Source: Austwickia sp040006675
GTDB lineage: Bacteria; Actinomycetota; Actinomycetes; Actinomycetales; Dermatophilaceae
Reading direction: 5' to 3'
NCBI GenBank assembly: GCA_040006675.1
Contig: JBDTWM010000159.1
Coordinates: 1 to 5,508 of the forward strand
DNA: 5,508 nt
The notes beneath the pieces were generated by a model. It saw only the letters and a program-made list of their open reading frames with translations. It did not search any database and had not been told where the DNA came from. Within the stretch, counting starts at the first letter, position 1. Each line of letters opens with the position of its first letter. Below, one piece after another: positions 1 to 5,466 of this stretch. Made by a program: the position numbers and the translations under genes.

Positions 1-123
1 GAAGGCCGGGATGATCCAGCGCAGGGTGACGGCGACCTGCTGGCCTGGCACGCGATGCTCACCCTGCACGGGCCAGACGCCCGCCGATGGGAACCCAAAC
101 GGCTGGGGTCCGCCGAGCGGTAG
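1..123 (+). pseudogene. 3' remnant of an IS1380-type transposase (truncated)
   Basis: The first frame is open from the window edge for 40 codons and stops at TAG 121-123. The peptide includes DLLAWHAMLTLHG followed by ARRWEPKRL. This resembles the C-terminal region of actinobacterial IS1380-family transposases as I remember it: a DLLAW...ML.L.G stretch and then RRWEPKRLRLRLFS. After EPKRL the copy reads GSAER and stops, whereas family members continue with an Arg/Leu-rich segment and several tens of further residues. The 3' end therefore looks deleted or degenerate. The catalytic part would lie to the left of the window, so whether the rest is intact is unknown. Family assignment is from memory of the motif, not from a search. 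Confidence 0.6.
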
Positions 124-144
124 GACGCTGACGTGCGGTGGTGT

Positions 145-180
145 CGTCTTGTTGGTGCGTTTTCACGCACTAACGAGACG
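145..180 (+). terminator. Long stem-loop, candidate terminator or attenuator
   Basis: Arms 145-159 and 166-180 pair over 15 positions around a six-base TTTTCA loop. Thirteen pairs are Watson-Crick. The two mismatches (150 with 175 and 154 with 171) are both U-G or G-U wobbles in plus-strand RNA, but would be A-C mismatches in minus-strand RNA. This suggests a hairpin selected in a plus-strand transcript. It lies 21 nt after the stop of the transposase remnant and is followed by TTCT, a poor U-tract. It could terminate read-through into the ABC operon. Alternatively it could be a protein-binding palindrome: TTTTCA (160-165) and TAGGGT (184-189) form a weak promoter-like pair, 18 bp apart, overlapping it. 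Confidence 0.4.
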
Positions 181-218
181 TTCTAGGGTTGCTGTGTGTG
201 GCGTTCATCGGGCGGGTG

Positions 219-269
219 CGGACGGCGGCCGTCCTTGACTCACACCGCCATGAAACTCTGGGCTAGCTG
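219..269 (+). promoter_or_regulatory. Weak promoter candidate for the ABC operon, next to a GC palindrome
   Basis: A 15-base near-perfect palindrome at 220-234 (arms GGACGGC and GCCGTCC around a central G) abuts TTGACT at 235-240, which matches a -35 hexamer at five of six positions. The only -10-like sequence downstream is TAGCTG at 264-269, about 23 bp away, which is too far for a good sigma-70-type promoter. The palindrome could be an operator or a small hairpin. Nothing better is visible between 124 and 298, so the operon promoter remains unproven. Confidence 0.2.
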
Positions 270-349
270 GACCCACGCCGAGACGCGAGCGGCGTGCTAT
301 GACGGCGCCGTCGGACAGCGGGCCGGAGGCACCCGATCGGAAGGCGAGC

Positions 350-1039
350 ATGATCCCTGACGTCACCGCGGCAACGCTGGCGGGGCCGGCGGATGACGGC
401 GTGGGCACGCCGGTGCTGCAGGCGTCGGCCATTACCAAGGCCTACCTGCGTGGCATCTGGCCGCGCCGCCGCACCGCCCCGGTCCTGACCGGCGCGGACC
501 TCACCCTGTACCCCGGCGAGGTGGTGGGGCTGGTCGGGGAGAACGGCTCGGGCAAGTCCACCCTGATGAAGATCCTGGTCGGCGCGCTCGCCGCCGACCG
601 GGGCACCGTCACCCACCGCGGTCGGCTGGGCTACTGCCCGCAGGAGGCTCTGGTGTATCCGAGGCTGACCTGCAATGAGCACTTCGACCTGTTCGGCCAC
701 GCATACGCTATGACCAGGGAGGCCACGACCCGGTCTCGTCAGGGAATCTACGAGGCGCTCGGTTTCGACCGCTACGCGGGCACCCGGGCCGACCAGCTCT
801 CCGGCGGCACTCTGTCAAAGCTCAACCTCGGCCTGGCTCTCCTGGCCGACCCCGACCTACTGCTCCTCGACGAGCCCTATGCCGGCTTCGACTGGGACAC
901 GTATCTGAAGTTCTGGGACCTGGTCGCGCAACGGCGCGCTGCCGGCCGAACAGTGTTAATCATTAGCCATTTCGTGGTCGACGAGGAGCGTTTCGACCGC
1001 ATCATGGCGGTGCGAGACGGTAAGACAGGCCCGAAGTGA
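350..1039 (+). CDS. ABC transporter ATP-binding protein
   Basis: This is the nucleotide-binding subunit of an ABC transporter; it should bind and hydrolyse ATP at the cytoplasmic face to drive the permease encoded next. All core motifs are present (residues numbered from an ATG at 299): Walker A GENGSGKST at 80-88, Q-loop glutamine 115 in YCPQE, signature LSGGT at 167-171, Walker B LLLLDEP at 187-193 with the catalytic Glu 192, a D-loop region around GFDWD, and the switch His 224 in IISH. It ends soon after the ATPase fold, with no extra domain. I chose the ATG at 350 (229 residues) because GGAAGG at 339-344 lies five bases upstream. An in-frame ATG at 299 gives 246 residues and good third-position GC but has no visible ribosome-binding site; it remains possible. 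The last codons overlap the permease start as GTGA, indicating translational coupling. Substrate cannot be told from the sequence; the single ATPase presumably acts as a homodimer. Confidence 0.93.
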   Translation: MIPDVTAATLAGPADDGVGTPVLQASAITKAYLRGIWPRRRTAPVLTGADLTLYPGEVVGLVGENGSGKSTLMKILVGALAADRGTVTHRGRLGYCPQEALVYPRLTCNEHFDLFGHAYAMTREATTRSRQGIYEALGFDRYAGTRADQLSGGTLSKLNLGLALLADPDLLLLDEPYAGFDWDTYLKFWDLVAQRRAAGRTVLIISHFVVDEERFDRIMAVRDGKTGPK

Positions 1040-2556
1040 CGACCTTGGTGCTGGTGCGCCGGTTCTTGGTCGACTACGTCCGCAACCCGGTCAATCTGCT
1101 CCTGCTCGCCCTCATCCCCACCGTGTTCGTCGTCGTCGTGGGTGGTTCCCTCTCCGATTTCGCGGAGCTGCTCGGCGGCCCGCCCGGGTCCTCCGTGCAG
1201 ACCGCCACCGCCGGCTGGGCCGCCGCGTTCCTGGCCGGCATCGCGATGTACTTCCAGACCGCGGCCACGCGCGACACCGACCGTAGAGTGGTCATCGCGG
1301 GCATACCCGCCTCGCGGCTAGCTTTGGCCCGGCTGCTCACCGGCGCGTGCCTGGCCCTGCTGGCTGCCACCACCGCGCTGATCGCTCTCGCCGCCCGCAC
1401 TGGGATCGACTCCCCCGGGCGAGCCGTGGCCGGAACTTTGATGTTCGCCGTCATCTACGTGGCCGTCGGCGCCGGGGTCGGATCGGTAGTCAGCTCGCCG
1501 GTCAACGGCACGGTGATCGTCCTGTTCGTGTGGATCCTCGACGTGTTCTTCGGTCCCGCCATGGGCGCCTCCGACCGGGTCGCCACGCGTGGGCTGCCCA
1601 CCCACTTCGTCACCTTGTGGATGGTCGACCTGCCCTCCGGCCACGGCGGACCGATCGGCGACCTGGGCTGGGCCCTTTTTACCACGATCGCAGCGGCCGT
1701 CGCGGCCTGGGCCCTGGTCGCCGCTCGCAGCCGAACCGCGCACCGCAAGGCTCACCGCGCCCGGCCCGGCTCGAGGTTCGAGCAGGCCGGCGCTGCGTGG
1801 CGGGCCGCCTGGCAAGACGCCCGTCGCAACCCCACCCTGTGGGTGCTGTTCGTTGTCGTCCCGGTGGTGTTCATCCTCGGCGCCAACGCGATCACCCCGA
1901 ACACGCCCATCACGTTCTTCCTCACCGGGCCCAGCGGTCTGGTCGCCCGTTCCTTTACGATGCTCAACGTGCACAACGCCACCATGGCGCCGATCGCGGT
2001 CGGCTCCCTCGCTGCCTTGGTCGGCCTGTTCACCGTGCTCGACAGCCACGACGGCGACCGCCGCGCAGCCCTCGCGGGGCTGCGCCCTGCTTCCCTGCTG
2101 ACCGCCCGCCTCGGCGTGCTGCTCTTCGCTGCCCTCGGCGCCACCGCCATCTCTTTGGCCACCACCGCCCTGGTCTTCCACGCCGAACGCTGGCCGACCT
2201 ACGCCGCCGCCAATGTCCTCATCGCCGTCACCTACGGTCTGATCGGTGCGCTGCTTGCCCCGATCTTCGGCCGGGTCGGCGGAGTGTTTATCGCGTTCCT
2301 GCTGCCGTTCCTGGACCTGGGCATTGTGCAAAGCCCCATGCTGCACGCCACGCCCACCGCCGGCTCCAAGTTGCTCCCCGGCTACGGAGGCTCTCGCGTT
2401 CTGCTGGACGGCGCTCTGATGCGCACGTTCGACGACTGGGTGGCGCTCTTGGCCGGCCTAGGCTGGCTGGTCGTCCTCGCCGTGGCCGTCACCGTGGTCT
2501 ACCGACGCGCCACACGGCCCGCGCGCACACCACCAGCGACGGCCTCGGTCCCGTGA
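1036..2556 (+). CDS. ABC-2-type transporter permease, two fused six-helix halves
   Basis: This is a 506-residue integral membrane protein, the probable channel partner of the preceding ATPase. Translation starts at GTG 1036, whose GTGA overlaps the ATPase stop, so the two are co-translated. About twelve hydrophobic segments are visible, near residues 18-37, 60-77, 95-120, 129-153, 158-176 and 207-230, then 265-284, 312-336, 353-381, 388-411, 413-431 and 466-488. A basic linker at about 231-250 separates the halves. The halves are homologous: VRNP then a hydrophobic run (15-37) matches RRNP then a hydrophobic run (263-284), and DTDRRVVIAGI-ASRLALARL (80-100) matches DGDRRAALAGLRPASLLTARL (339-359). 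The xRNP motif before the first helix is typical of ABC-2 drug or polysaccharide export permeases. One polypeptide may therefore supply the whole transmembrane dimer. Export direction is inferred from the family; substrate is unknown. The proline-rich tail is probably cytoplasmic. Confidence 0.9.
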   Translation: MTTLVLVRRFLVDYVRNPVNLLLLALIPTVFVVVVGGSLSDFAELLGGPPGSSVQTATAGWAAAFLAGIAMYFQTAATRDTDRRVVIAGIPASRLALARLLTGACLALLAATTALIALAARTGIDSPGRAVAGTLMFAVIYVAVGAGVGSVVSSPVNGTVIVLFVWILDVFFGPAMGASDRVATRGLPTHFVTLWMVDLPSGHGGPIGDLGWALFTTIAAAVAAWALVAARSRTAHRKAHRARPGSRFEQAGAAWRAAWQDARRNPTLWVLFVVVPVVFILGANAITPNTPITFFLTGPSGLVARSFTMLNVHNATMAPIAVGSLAALVGLFTVLDSHDGDRRAALAGLRPASLLTARLGVLLFAALGATAISLATTALVFHAERWPTYAAANVLIAVTYGLIGALLAPIFGRVGGVFIAFLLPFLDLGIVQSPMLHATPTAGSKLLPGYGGSRVLLDGALMRTFDDWVALLAGLGWLVVLAVAVTVVYRRATRPARTPPATASVP

Positions 2557-2797
2557 CACGACAGGGAGATTGGCTCGGTTGTCGGCGGTGAAGTAGGCGT
2601 CGTGCGTCGGGAGGAGATCATCACGGTCGATGTCCAAGCTCGTCCCGGCTGCCAGGTACCCGTACGAGAACGTCGTCCGGGATTGCCCGCCGGAAGGTAC
2701 TCCCTGGCCACGAACGACGCGGGAAACCATCGTCGGTAGCGGAGCAGGGTGCAGACATAGGAGGGCAGACACGGGTAGGAGGTGTGGCGGCCCTGTC
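2557..2797. other. Intergenic stretch with coding-like fragments on both strands
   Basis: No complete gene is convincing here. On the minus strand, about 2690 down to 2565 reads as a coding-like peptide (including SYGYLAAGTSLDIDRDDLLP, then THDAYFTADNRANLPVV) with high third-position GC; beyond it the frame runs into antisense permease sequence, so it would be a gene fragment. I do not recognise its family. On the plus strand, an ATG at 2630 opens a 66-codon frame (MSKLVPAARYPYENVV...). GGGAGGAG at 2609-2616 lies upstream of it, but 13 bases away, which is rather far; this frame runs into the insertion sequence and stops at 2830. At most one of the two is likely to be real. No clear terminator follows the permease stop. 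Confidence 0.4.
2751..2782 (+). repeat. Imperfect tandem direct repeat (14 and 18 bp)
   Basis: Unit one (2751-2764) is GCAGACA followed directly by TAGGAGG. Unit two (2765-2782) is GCAGACA, an extra CGGG, then TAGGAGG. Both halves match exactly apart from the four-base insertion. It sits 15 bp before the CTAG that flanks the insertion sequence. It may be a regulatory motif pair or simple slippage; nothing identifies a binding protein. AGGAGG resembles a ribosome-binding site but no well-placed start follows. Confidence 0.5.
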
Positions 2798-2801
2798 CTA
2801 G
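2798..2801. repeat. Left CTAG flank, probable target-site duplication
   Basis: CTAG directly precedes the left inverted repeat and is found again at 4527-4530 directly after the right one. Because CTAG is its own reverse complement, it could be a 4-bp target duplication or the outermost bases of the inverted repeats. A 4-bp duplication is my preferred reading. Confidence 0.6.
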
Positions 2802-2817
2802 GAGCGTGGGTCGGTAA
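2802..2817 (+). repeat. Left terminal inverted repeat of the IS1182-type element
   Basis: It reads GAGCGTGGGTCGGTAA and is the partner of 4511-4526, with one mismatch (G against A at the twelfth base). This is the end distal to the transposase start. Confidence 0.88.
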
Positions 2818-2950
2818 GCGTCCAGCGTGAGCGGGGTGGCGGGTGGTGCCTCGGGGGGGCCTGGTCGAGGCGGTGTGGGGTGTTCGGCCGGTCCGCCGCG
2901 ATGTCACCTGGTCTGGCGAGAGGTTGGCGGCTCACGGCTTGACAGGAGAG

Positions 2951-2964
2951 GGGCTGCGGAGCCC
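2951..2964 (-). terminator. Small stem-loop after the transposase stop
   Basis: GGGCT and AGCCC pair around a GCGG loop, 13 bases beyond the transposase stop codon in the direction of transcription; outer bases ACAG (2942-2945) and CTGT (2964-2967) offer an alternative extension. No U-tract follows on the minus strand. It could end transposase transcription or block transcription entering from outside, but the stem is short. Confidence 0.25.
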
Positions 2965-2977
2965 TGTGGGGGCCGGT

Positions 2978-4459
2978 TCAGCTGGTCGCCAGGTTCCGGA
3001 GGCCGTCGCTGCCGATGTTGCCGTGGAGTTTGCGCAGGTTGTGGCAGGCGGCGAGCAGTAGCCACTCACCTCGTGCTTGGTCGAGTCCGCGCAGCAGGAG
3101 CTGTTTGGCGTTCTGCAGCGTGGCCATCTGTCCGAACACCGGTTCCACGATCGTCTTGCGTCGGGCGTAGACGGCCCGCCCTGGCCTGGTCTTCAGCTTC
3201 CGGGTCATCCGCTGTTTCGCGGTGGCCTCCTTCGGGATCGGTCCCCTCGGCGCGACCGGGGCCGGGTCGTCGTGCTTGTGTCGTCCGGGGGCGATGAAGA
3301 ACTCAGTGCCGGTCTGGGTGCTCAGGTCGGCGGCCTGGTTGAGGTTGTCCTCGCAGCAGTAGCCGGCATCGGCCAGCATCTGGGTGGGCGCGTGCCCGGT
3401 GTTCTCGATCGTCTGCTCGGTCATGGAGATCAGGTTGCCCACATCGGCGGCGCAGTCGTTGACCTCGGCGGCGACGATCACCTGATGGGCGTCGTCGACC
3501 ACGGCCTGGGCGTTGAAGCACTGGTGGAACGCCCCGTCGGAGGTCTTCATGATCCTCGACTCCGGGTCGGTGAAGTTGCGCTGCGCTTTCGGTCGCACGG
3601 TGGCTTTCGCGGCCGCGGCCGCGACCCGTTCCGCGGTGGTCTCCTGATCCTCACCCTTGGCGGCGGCCTTGGCTTCCGCGGCTGTCTTGGCGCGTTCGCG
3701 GGCCTCGTCCTCCAACGCCTGCTTGGCTTCCCGGATCTTCACCAGCCGCGTCTCGCGGCGACGCAACGCCTCGGGCAGCTCGTCCCCACGGCGGTTCTTG
3801 CCGTACCGGACGTCCTCCGCCGCATCGATCGCCTCGGCCTCGGCCAGCAGATCGGAGACCTCCTGGGCGAGGATCTTCTCCTTCTCACTCATCCGCGCAT
3901 AGCTCATCGCCTTGCGTCGCGACGCGTTCGCCCGCAACTTCGTGCCATCCAGTGCGACCCGGCCCAGCCGCACCATCCCAGCGGCCCGACACAACGCCAG
4001 TGCCTGGACGAACAGGTGTCCCAGCGCGGACAGGTAGCGTTTGCGGAACCGGGCGATCGAGCGGTAGTCCGGCGCGGTACCTGCGGCGAGCCACCGGAAC
4101 GCGACCACGTCCACACACGCCGCCTCGAGCTTGCGAGACGAGCGGACCCCGGTGGTGTAGCCGTAGAGCAGGATCCGCACCATCAATCGCGGGTCATACG
4201 GCGGCGCACCCCGGCCCTGGGTGTAGGCGGCGTGGATCCGGGACAGGTCCAGATGCTCATCGACCAGATCGGCGACGAACCGCGCCATGTGATCGGCAGG
4301 AAGCCAGTCGTCCAGCGACGCTGGCAACAGCAGGCCCTGGCTCGGATCAAACGCCCGGAACGTCTTGTCCACCGGGCCCTTCACCACCGAGCGACCCACC
4401 CCGGACCGCTCGCCCGGTGCTACCTCGAACAGACCCTCGGAGTTCTCCTCGTCTGGCAC
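2978..4459 (-). CDS. IS1182-family transposase (DDE type)
   Basis: This 493-residue transposase cuts and rejoins DNA at the ends of the surrounding insertion sequence. After a polar N-terminal extension of about 30 residues, the family opening is clear: KTFRAFDPSQGLLLP, then DDWLPADHMARFVADLVDE (about 32-68). A DUF772-like N-terminal domain follows (about 55-135, including YDPRLMVRILLYGY and RFRKRYL). The catalytic core shows Asp 171 in VALDGTKLRANAS, Asp 364 in LADAGY, and Glu 439 in RRKTIVEPVFGQ, the expected DDE triad. Between the first and second Asp lies a long charged, Ala/Glu/Lys-rich insertion (about 190-290), probably helical or coiled coil, as is usual in this group. No frameshift or internal stop is seen, and the length is normal. 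The start used is GTG at 4459-4457, with GAGAG about eight bases upstream; later GTG codons (Val 21, 25, 26) could serve instead, because similarity begins only near residue 32. Confidence 0.93.
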   Translation of the reverse strand: MPDEENSEGLFEVAPGERSGVGRSVVKGPVDKTFRAFDPSQGLLLPASLDDWLPADHMARFVADLVDEHLDLSRIHAAYTQGRGAPPYDPRLMVRILLYGYTTGVRSSRKLEAACVDVVAFRWLAAGTAPDYRSIARFRKRYLSALGHLFVQALALCRAAGMVRLGRVALDGTKLRANASRRKAMSYARMSEKEKILAQEVSDLLAEAEAIDAAEDVRYGKNRRGDELPEALRRRETRLVKIREAKQALEDEARERAKTAAEAKAAAKGEDQETTAERVAAAAAKATVRPKAQRNFTDPESRIMKTSDGAFHQCFNAQAVVDDAHQVIVAAEVNDCAADVGNLISMTEQTIENTGHAPTQMLADAGYCCEDNLNQAADLSTQTGTEFFIAPGRHKHDDPAPVAPRGPIPKEATAKQRMTRKLKTRPGRAVYARRKTIVEPVFGQMATLQNAKQLLLRGLDQARGEWLLLAACHNLRKLHGNIGSDGLRNLATS

Positions 4460-4510
4460 ACCAAATTCTCTCGCGAAACCGTGCGGCCACCGAGCACCCC
4501 GACTGGCGTG

Positions 4511-4526
4511 TTACTGACCCACGCTC
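4511..4526 (-). repeat. Right terminal inverted repeat of the IS1182-type element
   Basis: On the minus strand it reads GAGCGTGGGTCAGTAA, partner of 2802-2817. It lies on the transposase promoter side, about 50 bp from the transposase start, and 22 bp from the start of the DUF4396 gene that points away from it. Confidence 0.88.
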
Positions 4527-4530
4527 CTAG
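4527..4530. repeat. Right CTAG flank, probable target-site duplication
   Basis: This is the second copy of CTAG, directly outside the right inverted repeat (compare 2798-2801). Removing the element and one copy rejoins CCCTGTC-CTAG-CCCTCAAGG as the presumed empty site. Confidence 0.6.
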
Positions 4531-4548
4531 CCCTCAAGGCAGTAGTTT

Positions 4549-5364
4549 GTGACGATGCTCGACGGCGTCATGGTCTTGTGGTGGGTCCTCACGGTGCCAT
4601 CGTTCCTGTTCGTCGCCATCGACATCTGGCGCACGCCGGCGGCGACGGTCCTGAAGTGGGCCTTCGTCATCCTCACCGTCTTCACCGGCCCGATCGGGGC
4701 GTTCTTCTACGTGCTCGGCTGCCGGGAGCCGCTCCACGGGACCCACGAGGAGTACGTCTCGGTCCGGTGGCGCCAGGTGCTGGGGTCGACGATGCACTGC
4801 GCCGCGGGCGACGGGATCGGGATCATCGTCGGCGCGGCCATCGGCGCGGGGCTGGCCCTGGCCTTCTGGCCCGACTTCCTCCTCGAGTACGCGTTGGGCT
4901 TCGGGTTCGGGTGGGCGTACTTCCAAGCGTTCGCCATGCGCTACATGGCGGGCGGGTCGTACGCCAGGTCGCTGCGGATGACGTTCCTGCCCGAGCTGTT
5001 GTCGATGAACCTGCTGATGACCGGGATGCTCCTCACGACGCGGTTCTCGATGCAGGAGATCGCGGGGGGCGACGACCCGGCTCGACCGGAGTTCTGGTTC
5101 ATCATGTCGATGGCGCTGGTCGTGGGCTTCGCGTGCGCCTACCCCATCAACTGGTGGCTCGTCGCCCACCATATGAAGCATGGGATGCTCACGGTTCGCA
5201 AGGAGCCCGTGGCCACACCGAGGGGGCGCGAGACGATGGACGCCATGCCCGCAGGACCACCACCGGCCCAGCCCAGCACGCGCGCCAAGGTGGCCATGAC
5301 TGCCCTGACGTTCGCGTTCCTCGGTGGCGCACTCGTCGTCATCATGCAGCTCGCGCTCCCCTGA
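4549..5364 (+). CDS. DUF4396 domain-containing membrane protein
   Basis: This is a 271-residue multi-spanning membrane protein of unknown function. Hydrophobic segments lie near residues 6-25, 34-57, 85-106, 111-130, 147-163, 181-205 and 247-269. The family is recognised from a conserved order: a His-Cys pair opening the third helix (TMHCAAGDGIG, His 83, Cys 84), a GFGFGWAYFQAFAMRYM stretch (about 117-133), FLPELLSMN (about 146-154), and FWFIMSMALVVGFACAYP then INWWLV (about 182-205), which matches the FWFMMQ...G...YPVNWWLV ending I associate with DUF4396. A His-rich loop (AHHMKH, 206-211) and Met residues could suggest metal contact, but that is inference. The start is GTG 4549, with AAGG at 4536-4539 nine bases upstream; ATG 4555 is possible but worse spaced. 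The insertion sequence ends 22 bp upstream, so the native promoter is probably displaced. No functional tie to the ABC genes is visible. Confidence 0.82.
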   Translation: MTMLDGVMVLWWVLTVPSFLFVAIDIWRTPAATVLKWAFVILTVFTGPIGAFFYVLGCREPLHGTHEEYVSVRWRQVLGSTMHCAAGDGIGIIVGAAIGAGLALAFWPDFLLEYALGFGFGWAYFQAFAMRYMAGGSYARSLRMTFLPELLSMNLLMTGMLLTTRFSMQEIAGGDDPARPEFWFIMSMALVVGFACAYPINWWLVAHHMKHGMLTVRKEPVATPRGRETMDAMPAGPPPAQPSTRAKVAMTALTFAFLGGALVVIMQLALP

Positions 5365-5466
5365 CAGTCATACGCCCATCGCTGTGATGAGAAGTGCCGT
5401 CCTGTCAGCCGAAGCCGCTGCGCGTGACACGGCCGAGTCGGCGGGGTCTGATACTTCTATCCGTTG

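Larger units (their letters stand above)
2802..4526 (-). mobile_element. Complete IS1182-type insertion sequence, about 1.73 kb
   Basis: The element is bounded by terminal inverted repeats GAGCGTGGGTCGGTAA (2802-2817) and, read on the minus strand, GAGCGTGGGTCAGTAA (4526-4511). They match at 15 of 16 positions, with further partial similarity inward (a shared CCAG). It carries one minus-strand transposase gene, uninterrupted. The length of 1725 bp, or 1733 bp if the flanking CTAG is counted, is normal for the IS1182 group. About 160 bp of non-coding DNA lies between the left repeat and the transposase stop, and about 50 bp between the right repeat and its start. Intact repeats, flanking CTAG and an open transposase suggest a recent and possibly mobile copy. 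Family assignment rests on the transposase sequence. Confidence 0.88.

Noticed and set aside
263..700. 145-codon minus-strand frame over the ATPase start
   Set aside because: It covers the Walker A region in antisense, has no recognisable domain, and its strand has no ribosome-binding site at the start.
1318..2591. Long open frames overlapping the permease (342 codons minus strand, 414 codons plus strand)
   Set aside because: Their peptides are low-complexity Gly/Gln/Asp-rich or Arg/Pro/His-rich, typical of out-of-frame readings, while the permease frame has regular membrane helices and a coupled start.
2939..2967. TTGACA at 2939-2944 as an outward or internal promoter
   Set aside because: It points into the 3' end of the transposase and no -10-like hexamer lies 16 to 19 bp downstream.
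2791..4534. CCCT found on both sides of the insertion sequence as a possible longer target duplication
   Set aside because: The left CCCT is separated from the element by GTC and CTAG while the right one follows CTAG directly, so the copies are not in equivalent positions.
3077..4552. A 491-codon open frame on the plus strand, antisense to the transposase
   Set aside because: It mirrors the transposase nearly end to end, its protein is Gly/Arg/Leu-rich with no family pattern, and the minus frame has clear DDE motifs. Such antisense frames are common in GC-rich genes.
4534..5387. Long frames on both strands overlapping the DUF4396 gene
   Set aside because: Their composition (Arg/Asp/His/Pro-rich) is that of shadow frames, and the DUF4396 frame matches a known membrane family.
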